14,670 bases of DNA from NCBI GenBank assembly GCA_014523515.1, contig JAATVJ010000158.1:1-14670 (forward strand), written 5' to 3'. Below, piece by piece: positions 6,034 to 13,996 of the stretch (position 1 is the first letter of the stretch; each line of letters opens with the position of its first letter). Origin of the DNA: Nitrososphaerales archaeon TH1177 (GTDB lineage: Archaea; Thermoproteota; Nitrososphaeria; Nitrososphaerales; Nitrososphaeraceae). Made by a program: the position numbers and the translations under genes. The notes under the pieces are model-generated. The model was not told the DNA's origin and did no database searches. It was given only the letters and a program-made list of their open reading frames with translations.

Positions 6034-6982
6034 GATATTACTTTACCTTAATAATCATGAAATAGAAAATAAAATGAACAATATATAGATAGCAGCAACC
6101 TAATCTATTCTTAAAATAATAAACAATCATTTACAAATTCAACTCAAGCAATGAAACCAAAGATGGATAATTCCTTTATTTTGCTTACTGGATAACTAAA
6201 AGCCATAAAATAAAAAAGCAACATGAGTTTTTGTCAGACCTGATAAGAGATTGCAATATCAAAGTACATGGAAGTCAATATCATATATATTTAATGATAG
6301 TATACAATTAATTGTCTATTATGAACTTCCTGAAGGTCAGAGAGAAGAAGTGAAAAGGAATTTGATAATTTTGTTAGAAACCAAGTAGTTTTACAAAGAA
6401 ATCAATTTATCCATAAAAAAATGATTTGATACTTTGAGACTCTCAAAACTATTGATTCGATTATACTGCTTTTTAGTTGTTTGTAGTGTAGTCAATGAAG
6501 ATACAAACTCCTACTATTACTATTACTAGAACTAGTTACTATAATACATCTATAAAATAATATTTGAGTAAAAAGACTATTGAAAAAGACAAAAATAATT
6601 TTAGATATCCAATTATGTTATAGCAATGAATCGATGAGAAAAAAGAGAAAAACTAACTAATAGATTTTATTTATTGGTTGGATTAGATTATCCTGCTTAA
6701 ATAAACTTCATTTTTGGAAACGTAGTAACTAAGAAAAAGGATTTCTATACTTATCATATCTATTAGTTATCTGCTTTAACAATCCTAATGAGAAATAAGT
6801 TACTTAAACTACTTCAAAAAATTAAATAAGAAAATATACTAGTTGAAATGACATATGTTTATGATAATTCACTTACTTGTACGATATCACTGTATATCTA
6901 GATTCTATATTGAAATAGATGACTACTATAATAGAATAAAGAGTGTTGGAAAGATGGATGACGAAAAATGAGATAATCTAAA
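6034..6982. other. Gene-poor spacer with one possible gene fragment
   Basis: Apart from a start-less open frame at 6227-6388 (listed separately) I find no gene. The rest is AT-rich with frequent stops. A short perfect palindrome, TTGAGACTCTCAA, lies near 6435. No promoter for the CorA gene stands out, although TGTATATCTAG around 6891-6901 is a weak TATA candidate. Confidence 0.5.
6227..6388 (+). pseudogene. Possible gene fragment without a start codon
   Basis: The frame following the TGA at 6224-6226 is open for 53 codons to TAG at 6386-6388. It has protein-like composition, including YIFNDSIQLIVYYELPEGQR and ending NLIILLETK. No ATG or GTG is available in the frame, only a TTG at about codon 9. 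It may be the tail of a lost gene in the otherwise empty DNA upstream of CorA. I do not recognise it, and chance cannot be excluded. Confidence 0.25.
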
Positions 6983-8095
6983 ATGAACCTTGATAAAAAC
7001 AAATCAACAAAGATCCAAAAAATTACAAATAATGGATTGACATGGATAGACATACAACAGCCTAACAGGGAAACTATTGTTGATGTGCTTGAAACTAACA
7101 ATTATCATCACTTTATACATGAGCTGAATATTGAAGACTGTCTCTCAAAGAATAACATTCCAAAGTTAGACCGATATAAAGAATATATCTTTTTGATGCT
7201 ACATTTTCCTTCTGATATAAAGGCATCTATTGATACGGATAAAAATAAGTTGGTGAAAGGAAAAAGAAAAGGAAACTTAATCAGAAAAGTATTGCATCCC
7301 AAAAAATCGTTATCATCATCTTCCAGTTCTTCATCGTCCTCATCGTTATCAATGCATATCAGTCAACTGTCAATATTTGCAGGAATGAATTTTCTGATCA
7401 CAGTTCATCAAGGCGATCTTCGTTCGCTTAATGAATTATTTGAATCTTGTAAGCAAGAAAACAACAATAGCCGTAACAATATGAAAAGTGAATATATGGG
7501 TAAATCTTCTGGATATCTACTTCATTCCATTTTGCACATACTAGTAGATGACCTTTCGCATATACTAATGAAATTAAGAGGAAACCTCCAAGATATTGAA
7601 GAGGCAGTATTTGATTATGAAATTGAAGTTATAAAAGAAATTTCTTTAATAAGACGAGAAATTACAATATTAAGGACGGTTATATATCCTCTTAAAAGAA
7701 TAGTAAATGCAGTTACAACAGATATACAAAAGTTTTCTGAAGAAGATCTAACTCACTATTATGAAGATGTACAGGATCACATTGACAAAGTAATTGAGGT
7801 TTTGGAAAGTTCTAATGCCACAATCGAGATCTATAAAGATACTGATTTTATGCTTAGTGCAGAAAAAACAAACAAAATCCTAGCAATTCTTACTGTACTA
7901 TTTACATTTTCCATTCCTGCTACCGTAATAGGTACTTTCTATGGAATGAATATAAACTTGCCTGGAGGCATAGTGGTTGGAGCATGGACATTCCTAGGAA
8001 CGTATACAACGCTTATAATACTTTTGATGATAACAGTGATTCCTACAATGATTATGTATATTTATTTTCTCAAACTAGGATGGCTTAAATATTAG
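6983..8095 (+). CDS. corA: CorA-family Mg2+/divalent cation transporter
   Basis: 370 residues with the standard CorA layout: an N-terminal cytoplasmic alpha/beta domain (about 15-150), a long helical stalk (about 170-290), and two C-terminal transmembrane helices (about 298-318 and 330-364). The invariant pore motif YGMN is at 320-323, followed by the short loop INLPGG. The protein should act as a homopentameric inner-membrane channel taking up Mg2+ (or Co2+/Ni2+). An unusual feature is a basic, Ser-rich insertion at about 85-123 of the N-domain (VKGKRKGNLIRKVLHPKKSL followed by eleven consecutive serines at 111-121) encoded by mixed Ser codons. The ATG has no strong SD. The CHAD gene follows 368 bases later on the same strand. 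Confidence 0.92.
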   Translation: MNLDKNKSTKIQKITNNGLTWIDIQQPNRETIVDVLETNNYHHFIHELNIEDCLSKNNIPKLDRYKEYIFLMLHFPSDIKASIDTDKNKLVKGKRKGNLIRKVLHPKKSLSSSSSSSSSSSLSMHISQLSIFAGMNFLITVHQGDLRSLNELFESCKQENNNSRNNMKSEYMGKSSGYLLHSILHILVDDLSHILMKLRGNLQDIEEAVFDYEIEVIKEISLIRREITILRTVIYPLKRIVNAVTTDIQKFSEEDLTHYYEDVQDHIDKVIEVLESSNATIEIYKDTDFMLSAEKTNKILAILTVLFTFSIPATVIGTFYGMNINLPGGIVVGAWTFLGTYTTLIILLMITVIPTMIMYIYFLKLGWLKY

Positions 8096-8463
8096 TCTCT
8101 AAGTAATACCATCAATTCTATTTCCAATAATATATAAACTTGTGTTAGAAATTCTCTAAAAATGAAAAGTAGAAATGAACTGGAAATACTTCTTCCAGAG
8201 ATGACTTGATAAGAAGGATTTTAAGTATTAGTACTCTAAAGCAAGAGATTTATTTCATTTCTTATAGGAATTACGATGGCTATATTGATATAAAATATCT
8301 AAATCTAAAAAGCCTAAATTTTTAAAATAATAGATGATAACCTATAGAACTATATAATCTATTTTGAACTTCATTTAATTAACATAGACTTGATAATATT
8401 TGAAAATATCAAAAACATATACACATATTAACTTGCCAAATACAATCACTTGATAGAATTATC
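8096..8463. other. Spacer between CorA and CHAD genes with a small hairpin
   Basis: No gene is seen. CTGGAA (8180-8185) and TTCCAG (8193-8198) form a 6-bp hairpin about 85 bases after the CorA stop codon. AATTCTCTAAAAATGAA at about 8150-8166 resembles the left end of the 280-bp repeat (AATTCTCCTAAAAATGAA at 5381), and patches such as AAATACTT and TTCTTATAGGA continue weakly, so this may be a third, strongly diverged copy. Confidence 0.35.
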
Positions 8464-9300
8464 TTGTTAACATTATTAGCTTTTTTGATAAAATTACATG
8501 AGAATCTTGAAAGAGTAGATAATAAGACTAACAATTATATTAAAAACTCAAATGAAAAAAATATTCATGATATAAGAACATCAATTAGAAGATTTAATGC
8601 TTCTTTTTTAACATTACCTAAAAGATACAGAAAAGGATGTTTATTATCAGACTATAATCGGCTCGCTAATGAATTCTTTAAAATAAATAGTGAAATCAGA
8701 GATATAGATATTATTCATGGAAAATTAAAGAATTATCCTGAAACTGATCAAAGAAATATTGCAATTGATTTATTAAAAAATAATAGACAATCAAAATTAG
8801 AAGGTGCAAAAACTATTGCTTTAAGTCTAAAAAATATGAATTCAAAGAAAATTCTAGAAAAAGTTGATATAACAGAAAAAGAGTTGCAAAAAAGATATAG
8901 CAGAATTCATATTATTTTGATAAGAAAAATAGAGACAAATTTTTTAATTGTTATTACAAATCATTTAAAGATAGAAGAACTACATGAATTAAGAAAAGAT
9001 TGCAAAAAACTTAGATACTTATTGGAATTATTGGGAAAAGAGAATAATAATGCTATTGCAATGGTAAAAATTCTTCAAAACATTCAAGATATTCTTGGTA
9101 GTATTCGAGATTATGATATTACTATTGATTATTTAAAAAAATTTGAACCTAGTAAAGAAATTCAAGAAATAATTAATAATGAAATAGAACATAGGAGAGC
9201 AAAATATGAAGAATTTTTAAGATTTTGTAAAAGACGTTTACATATATCCAAAAATTCATTTTTTATAAGGATTAAAAGTTTTACCTTAAGAAATAAGTGA
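8464..9300 (+). CDS. CHAD-domain protein (polyphosphate-binding type)
   Basis: 278 residues. CHAD domains are all-helical, His- and basic-rich folds that bind inorganic polyphosphate. Both signature helices are present: IHDIRTSIRRFNAS (34-47, with H35, R38, R42 and R43) and HELRKDCKKLRYLLELLGK (174-192). RDIDI follows at 79-83 and LQNIQDILGSIRDYDI at 204-219. There is no signal peptide and no CYTH domain. The start is uncertain: no ATG or GTG exists between the in-frame TGA at 8401-8403 and the domain, and the TTG at 8464 is the best candidate, without a visible SD. The N-terminus may therefore have been damaged. It lies downstream of CorA; polyphosphate is normally held as a Mg2+ salt, so a link is attractive but unproven. 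Confidence 0.85.
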   Translation: MLTLLAFLIKLHENLERVDNKTNNYIKNSNEKNIHDIRTSIRRFNASFLTLPKRYRKGCLLSDYNRLANEFFKINSEIRDIDIIHGKLKNYPETDQRNIAIDLLKNNRQSKLEGAKTIALSLKNMNSKKILEKVDITEKELQKRYSRIHIILIRKIETNFLIVITNHLKIEELHELRKDCKKLRYLLELLGKENNNAIAMVKILQNIQDILGSIRDYDITIDYLKKFEPSKEIQEIINNEIEHRRAKYEEFLRFCKRRLHISKNSFFIRIKSFTLRNK

Positions 9301-10001
9301 TTGTTTTCTCTCTATATTTATCGCTAAAGTAAAAAGCTATATGACATATTTACAATACATTTTTTTCTGTTCAAATAATTAATTGCTACAGTAAATTATT
9401 TTCATGTTTATCCTAATTGAATTGTAGCCAATACAATAAAGACTACTAATTTTATATTTGTCCTGGATAAAATAAAGAGAGAATGGTAAAAGGTATTATT
9501 TCTCCACAGTTGAAAGGTATAGATTAATTAATTATAATAAATTTTGATTAACAAGTAATTATAATGATAGTATATTTACCATAGCTTGTTATTATGTACT
9601 ATAACAGAAAAAGCATCTATACCACTTAGTATATATTTTCTAATCAAATCGCTTTTGGAATGCTTTAAAGTATTTTAACATTATATATATTAAACACAAT
9701 AGGAAATATTTTTTCCTGTTTATATGATATTATAAGTAAATAGAATTAGAAAATATAGGCTAATTGGTATAATACATTAATAGTAGTTTTATTATTTGGG
9801 TTTTCAGTATTAGAAATATCAAACGGAAATGAATAGAAAAGAAAAACTAATTTTATAAGTATATAAGAGGTTTTAAACAAGTCACAATTCATATTAAAAG
9901 AGGATATTTTATTTTTCTTGTTAGCTACTTCTTCAAAATACTATATCTTTTACATAGTTCTATAGTTTAAGACTTCATTATAGATATTAATATCAAAAAC
10001 T
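9301..10001. other. Gene-free spacer holding MITE copy B
   Basis: No coding frame worth reporting. The centre is occupied by the 154-bp MITE copy B (9618-9771). The sequence to either side is AT-rich with frequent stops and no clear promoter or stem. Confidence 0.5.
9618..9771 (-). mobile_element. MITE-like element, copy B (154 bp), inverted relative to copy A
   Basis: The reverse complement aligns without gaps to 586-739, with about 17 mismatches by eye. The two share, for example, a 19-base block TTTACTTATAATATCATAT and AGCGATTTGATTAGAAAATA. The terminal repeats here have accumulated several mismatches (TATACCACTTAGT versus TATACCAATTAGC), so this copy looks older or less constrained than copy A. 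TA flanks both ends. It has no coding capacity. Confidence 0.85.
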
Positions 10002-10587
10002 ATGGTATTCACAATGTCGAATCTCAAAAATAATAAAAAAGAAAATAATATTGAAAGAGACTCAAAAGAAAATACAGAAAGAAATTTAGATCTACAGAGA
10101 CGACAACAACAAATAGAGAATATAACAAATAATATTTCTTCTAATATTAATAATAGTCAATCTAGTATATTTTTAGATAAAAGTCAAGAAGAAACAAGAA
10201 ATATGTATAAAAATAATATTGAAAGAATAAATCAATTTCAGAAACAAATTATTGATAATAATAAGGAATTTTCAACAAAAGTATATTGAATTGCAAAAAA
10301 ATATAATCAAAACCTTTCAATCCAACTATGGTCAAACTCTCGAAAATATCTATAATTCTTATTGGAATAATTTCCAGATTCCTGAAAGATGTACTGAAAC
10401 ATATAATACCATCAATAGGAATGTAACAGATGATATCACCAATAGAACAAAATTCATAAATGAAATTGTAATAGGAAATATAGAGACATTTAACAAATCC
10501 ATTGAATCTGTATAAAGATATTTCAATGATACAATTCAAACCTATTTTGACTACATAAGAAATTTAGAAAGATCCTGTAACAAATAG
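10002..10587 (+). pseudogene. Helical hypothetical protein, disrupted by a frameshift and a nonsense codon
   Basis: The first frame (10002-10289) reads 95 codons of Asn/Gln/Lys-rich helix (..ERINQFQKQIIDNNKEF). A one-base expansion in the T-run at 10269-10272 moves the coding sequence into the next frame, which continues FQQKYIELQKNIIKTFQSNY and on to SIESV. It stops at TAA 10513-10515 and then continues in the same frame as RYFNDTIQTYFDYIRNLERS to TAG at 10587. The restored product is about 195 residues, and the TAA sits where CAA (Gln) would fit. Periodic aromatic and hydrophobic residues suggest a phasin-like helical bundle, but this is not an assignment. Candidate starts are ATG 10002 and ATG 10014. 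Two lesions point to a dead gene. Confidence 0.65.
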
Positions 10588-11018
10588 TTCAATAAATTTT
10601 TTTATTTAAACTATTCCAATATTATTATTTATCAATTTTATATTAAATAAAAGTATTAATCAGGTAATAAAGTACAAAAAAGGCAACATAAATTTGCATA
10701 TAATTTTATTTAACTATAATGTCTTTCTTTAATTAACAGGTTCTGCTTCAAGTTCTTTTGACTGAAAAACCAGGTTAGAAGACATGTATAATAATAAATG
10801 AGTCTCAATGAACCTGTTATTGCGTTTTCATGCATGAATATAATTTATAGTTTATCTAATCTATTTTGAAGATAAAAATAACTATCAATTTGAAATAAAA
10901 GATCTGTTATCCTGGTAATTGTACCATTTGAATTTTAATGAATCAAATGTAAAGCAAGAATAATATCAAAAGTCATAGATTCAACTAAAGTTAAAATATT
11001 ATATTACATTTTCGTATA
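10588..11018. other. Spacer with two inverted repeats
   Basis: No gene is seen. TAACAGGTTC (10734-10743) and GAACCTGTTA (10810-10819) form a 10-bp inverted repeat around 66 bases. Like the MITEs it ends in TA on both sides, but there is no second copy here. CATTTGA (10925-10931) with TCAAATG (10943-10949) is a 7-bp hairpin about 70-95 bases past the stop codon of the minus-strand Cys/His protein and could mark the 3' end of that transcript. Confidence 0.4.
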
Positions 11019-11186
11019 TTAAGGTAGAAATCTTTTACATCCACAGTCACTAGAATTACATTCATCTAAATTCGAATGATAATATTTTTCATGACCACAA
11101 GAACAAAGATCAGGAAAAATAAAACAGATGCTTTTTACATTGGAATTAACTTCATAATAGTTATTTTTGAAATATCGTCTTTTCAT
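11019..11186 (-). CDS. 55-residue Cys/His-rich (probable zinc-binding) protein
   Basis: ATG at 11186-11184 overlaps the TAA of the upstream metallophosphoesterase gene by one base (TAATG), and the frame runs 55 codons to TAA at 11019-11021. The product starts MKRRYFKNNYYEVNSN. It then carries a dense metal-ligand set: C21, C28, C30, H32, H37, C43, C48 and C50, in the pattern C-x6-C-x-CGH-x4-H-x5-C-x4-C-x-C. Ligands this ordered are very unlikely by chance and suggest one structural zinc site, possibly two. There is no signal peptide, so it is probably cytoplasmic although its operon partner is exported. Expression is presumably by translational coupling. No named family is claimed; similar tiny CGH...C-x-C proteins occur in archaea and phages. 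Confidence 0.7.
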   Translation of the reverse strand: MKRRYFKNNYYEVNSNVKSICFIFPDLCSCGHEKYYHSNLDECNSSDCGCKRFLP

Positions 11187-12160
11187 TATGCCTCATTTAG
11201 TTCAAAATGATCAATTATATTCCCTTCATTTGTATGAAATTCTCCTACTATCGTTTTACCATTATTTTCTATATTAATATTTAAAAAGCCAAATTCGCTT
11301 TCCTGAATAACATAATATCCATGTCTTTCTTTAACAGGATCTAGTTTATCTCCTGCAGTACCCACTGTTAAAAATACAATTCCATTAGTGGGAGGATATT
11401 CTAACTCGTTATATTCAGTAATTATTGGTTGAGGCTCTACTTTTTTATTTGTGATCATTTCATATTCTTCATTGTACAATATAGGATATGTTCTTTCATA
11501 ATACTGATTATGACTTGATATTACCAAGTCTACATCATATTGTTGAAAGAGTTGTTGATATATATCACGTAGTTGTTCTGCTTCCTTTTTGTCCTGTTTA
11601 GTTGAATAAAGAGGTTTATGTTGATGAACTATTATCCAATCGATATTTGGATCCTCTGTTGTTTTTATCAAATCTTGATTGATAAATTCATATTGTTTGC
11701 TTCCTGTTTCATAAGGATGTTCTGTTGACATACTTATGAAATGCACATTTTTAAAGTCATGAGAGTAATATGGACTTTTTATATCGTGGTAATCAACTAT
11801 TTGTTTATATATATTCGCAAATTCAGCATCATGATTTCCTACTGCTATACGCATTATATCATTTAGTGGTTTTGACATTTCAATCCAGCAAGAGGCAGAT
11901 GGAGAATCCTTTACATGATCTCCTGTGGTAATTATCACCTCAGGGGCTATGGAAAGGATGTTTTGAATAGTTTTTTCTGTTTCTTCATTACAATACCAAT
12001 CTCCTACTGCAATAAAGTTATAATCTCCAAAAGCGAGAGTAGCATTTTGCTGGTTATCTTCTATAGCATATACGTAATTAGTATTAGTTAACAAAAAGAA
12101 AAACACCCCGATCAACATGACAAAAACAATAGATAAAAAAAACTTATTTTTATTATTCAT
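11186..12160 (-). CDS. Secreted calcineurin-like metallophosphoesterase (purple-acid-phosphatase-like)
   Basis: 324 residues with a signal peptide at about 1-32 (MNNKNKFFLSIVFVMLIGVF...YVYA). Metallophosphoesterase motifs appear in order: GDWYC (53-57), TTGDHVKD (78-85), GNHD (108-111), VHQHKP (178-183) and SHNQYYERTYP (216-226). The YERTYP ending resembles purple acid phosphatases, so the likely activity is hydrolysis of phosphate esters outside the cell. Two usual metal ligands are replaced: the Tyr of GDxxY by Lys84, and the second His of GHxH by Gln219. Activity may therefore differ or be lost. The ATG is supported by GTGAT at 12168-12172 (7-base spacing). The promoter region carries a 37-bp tandem duplication with two TATA-like sites. 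The stop overlaps the start of the small Cys/His protein. Confidence 0.88.
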   Translation of the reverse strand: MNNKNKFFLSIVFVMLIGVFFFLLTNTNYVYAIEDNQQNATLAFGDYNFIAVGDWYCNEETEKTIQNILSIAPEVIITTGDHVKDSPSASCWIEMSKPLNDIMRIAVGNHDAEFANIYKQIVDYHDIKSPYYSHDFKNVHFISMSTEHPYETGSKQYEFINQDLIKTTEDPNIDWIIVHQHKPLYSTKQDKKEAEQLRDIYQQLFQQYDVDLVISSHNQYYERTYPILYNEEYEMITNKKVEPQPIITEYNELEYPPTNGIVFLTVGTAGDKLDPVKERHGYYVIQESEFGFLNINIENNGKTIVGEFHTNEGNIIDHFELNEA

Positions 12161-12200
12161 TTTTCAGATCACTTTACATATAATATAGTATAAAAAATAA

Positions 12201-12274
12201 ATAATAGTATTGTTGTTATTCTATATAGTCAATAAAAATAATAGTATTGTTGTTATTCTATATAGTCAATAAAA
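12201..12274 (-). promoter_or_regulatory. Two tandem 37-bp repeats containing a TATA box upstream of the phosphoesterase gene
   Basis: The 37 bases at 12201-12237 are repeated exactly at 12238-12274 with no spacer. Each unit contains CTATATAG (12221-12228 and 12258-12265), which reads as a TATA box on the minus strand about 61 and 98 bases before the ATG. Start sites about 25 bases downstream would give leaders of roughly 38 and 75 nt, both keeping the GTGAT ribosome-binding site. The duplication has probably doubled the promoter or an operator within it. Confidence 0.6.
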
Positions 12275-12810
12275 AAGTAGAATCTTAAAATGAAACTATA
12301 TAAAGGAAAATAAAGTATTGTTTTTATATATTCTATATTGTTAGATACTATTAATAGAAATTTCAGGTAACAAATACTATATACAATTCATAGTTTCAGT
12401 TATACAAATATAGACTATTAGGAAATATAGTAGAAATGTAAATAAATTAGTAATGGTTATTATAAATAAAGATTCATTGATATGATTTAATCCTATGCAA
12501 AGTAGTTATAGAGTAAGTGAATAAAAAACGCTCCTTTCTCTTACTCTAGAACTTTGCATAAAATAATATTTTTACTATAAATTATATATTAAAAATGAAT
12601 ACAGTAAATAAACAAGTTAATTATAAAGATATTTGAAAGCCATAATAAAAAAAATTTTATCATAAAAAATACGAATAATTGACTATTGTTAATTAAGGTA
12701 TATAGAGATATTAACATTATTAATTTCTTGTTATTCTCTTATATCTAAATAGTTTATTGACTAAAAAATAAAATAAAACAATATGTAACATCTATTAGTG
12801 ATTTGAAAAC
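12275..12810. other. Gene-free intergenic region with a strong stem-loop
   Basis: No coding frame is supported. It lies between the divergently read phosphoesterase (minus) and the 82-residue hypothetical (plus). The nested stem-loop at 12494-12560 is the only marked structure. GTGAT at 12798-12802 is the Shine-Dalgarno sequence of the next gene. Confidence 0.5.
12494..12560. repeat. Two-tier stem-loop (candidate small RNA or miniature element)
   Basis: TATGCAAAGT (12494-12503) pairs perfectly with ACTTTGCATA (12551-12560). Inside, TAGAGTAAG (12509-12517) pairs perfectly with CTTACTCTA (12540-12548), separated by an AGTTA/GA interior loop and closed by a 22-nt loop. With 19 base pairs in two coaxial helices, it is one of the strongest local folds in the window. 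The outer ends are TA, as in the MITEs. No second copy is seen here. Confidence 0.6.
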
Positions 12811-13059
12811 ATGAATATATTAGAAATAGAATTTCCATTCAAAATAGAAGCTAAAACATCAAAATCTAATGACAAAACAAATGTCATATACTCAATTGCT
12901 GAACCATATCATAATTGTTGTATTGATAAAAAGGAAATGATAATAGAGCAAATCAAAGCTTGTGAAAATCTATCGAGATTTACTAACAAAAAAAACGACA
13001 TTTTAGCTCTAGAAAAGGAAATTTCTGAACTAAAATTGGCTCTTGACATATTGCATTAG
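12811..13059 (+). CDS. 82-residue hypothetical protein
   Basis: Not recognised. Residues 1-33 look beta-rich (MNILEIEFPFKIEAKTSK..NVIYSIAEPY), followed by HNCCID (34-39) with adjacent cysteines. The C-terminal half is an amphipathic helix or coiled coil (about 40-82, with LEKEISELKLALDIL). There is no signal peptide or membrane segment. The ATG has GTGAT at 12798-12802 with 8-base spacing, the same SD type as the phosphoesterase gene, which supports real translation. The gene stands alone between long AT-rich spacers. Confidence 0.55.
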   Translation: MNILEIEFPFKIEAKTSKSNDKTNVIYSIAEPYHNCCIDKKEMIIEQIKACENLSRFTNKKNDILALEKEISELKLALDILH

Positions 13060-13996
13060 CTAAAAATAATTTAATTTTATTAATACATACAATAATATTG
13101 TAAATTTATAGTGATTGATTTAATATTAGTTTCATTTAATACTTATACAATGATATCTCAATTCTATTAAACTATCATGAAATAACAATTATTTTTTTAA
13201 TTTTTGCTATATAAACAAGTATTACAATATTTCAAGAATAAAATATAATATTGCAATCAATATCCAATTGTCAAGTAACAGGATAATATATAATATTTTA
13301 TTATTATAGTTGCAAATGTTTACTAAATTAATTATAAAATATTTTTTAGTTATTTAATCTTTATTAGTAATATTATAATATTAGCAGTAAAATTATATTT
13401 AGATATAATTTATTTGATATTCAAAAAAATTAATAACAATATAGTCTAAATACTATAGAAAATCATTATAGATATACAATTTTTATAATAACCAAATTTT
13501 AAAATTATAAAAAACAAGAAAAAGATATGCAGAAAGAAAAAATAACTTTTAAAGAATGATAGAATAATCTTCCAGATACTTTACGTAAAGACTCTATGAG
13601 AATAGCAGAAAATGATAATATAGATTCCTCTAGTAAATTAGATTTTATGCTAACGACGGTTTAATTAAAGACAATTTTATTATAGAGAAATCTGTTGGTA
13701 AAAATTTTGATGATGATAAAATATTCAATAATTACCTTCCTAATTTGAATACAATTTCTTACAGTGAAAAAATGTAATTCTATTAACTTATCGAAAATTA
13801 GTTTTTTTAAATTTGTTTTTATCTAAGCTATAAATAATAGAATACAATAATTTCAAGCAATATAATGCAATCATTCTATTTCTTAATAATACTTCTACAA
13901 ATAGATTAAACTATTAAATTACGCTAATTCACTTTTTTTTAATTGATAATAAATATCTAGAATTATTTAATTTTAAATAAAACATAAAAAAATTTA
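13060..13996. other. Extremely AT-rich spacer with a gene relic
   Basis: This is among the most AT-rich parts of the window. No intact gene. A disrupted reading frame at 13527-13777 is listed separately. No convincing inverted repeat, RNA or promoter was found in the rest. Confidence 0.5.
13527..13777 (+). pseudogene. Relic of a small unidentified gene with stops and a frameshift
   Basis: From ATG 13527 the frame reads MQKEKITFKE, meets TGA and TAG in succession, then continues with protein-like codons NNLPDTLRKDSMRIAENDNI and on to SSSKLDF. At a T-run near 13648-13651 the sensible frame changes to another one, reading NDGLIKDNFIIEKSVGKNFD and ending NTISYSEKM at TAA 13775-13777. One missing T would explain the change. 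The whole looks like a degraded hydrophilic protein of about 80 residues. I cannot name it, and its coding origin is inferred only from composition. Confidence 0.35.

Noticed and set aside
5855..6088. Plus-strand 77-codon frame
   Set aside because: Overlaps the three-helix membrane protein on the minus strand, has worse composition and no ribosome-binding site.
6898..7302. Two minus-strand frames under the CorA gene start
   Set aside because: Antisense shadows of a confidently identified CorA gene.
10249..10539. Minus-strand 96-codon frame
   Set aside because: Antisense to the disrupted helical-protein gene, whose restored plus-strand reading is more protein-like.
12201..12274. CRISPR-like array (two 37-bp repeats)
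   Set aside because: The repeats are contiguous with no spacer and no further units; this is a simple tandem duplication.
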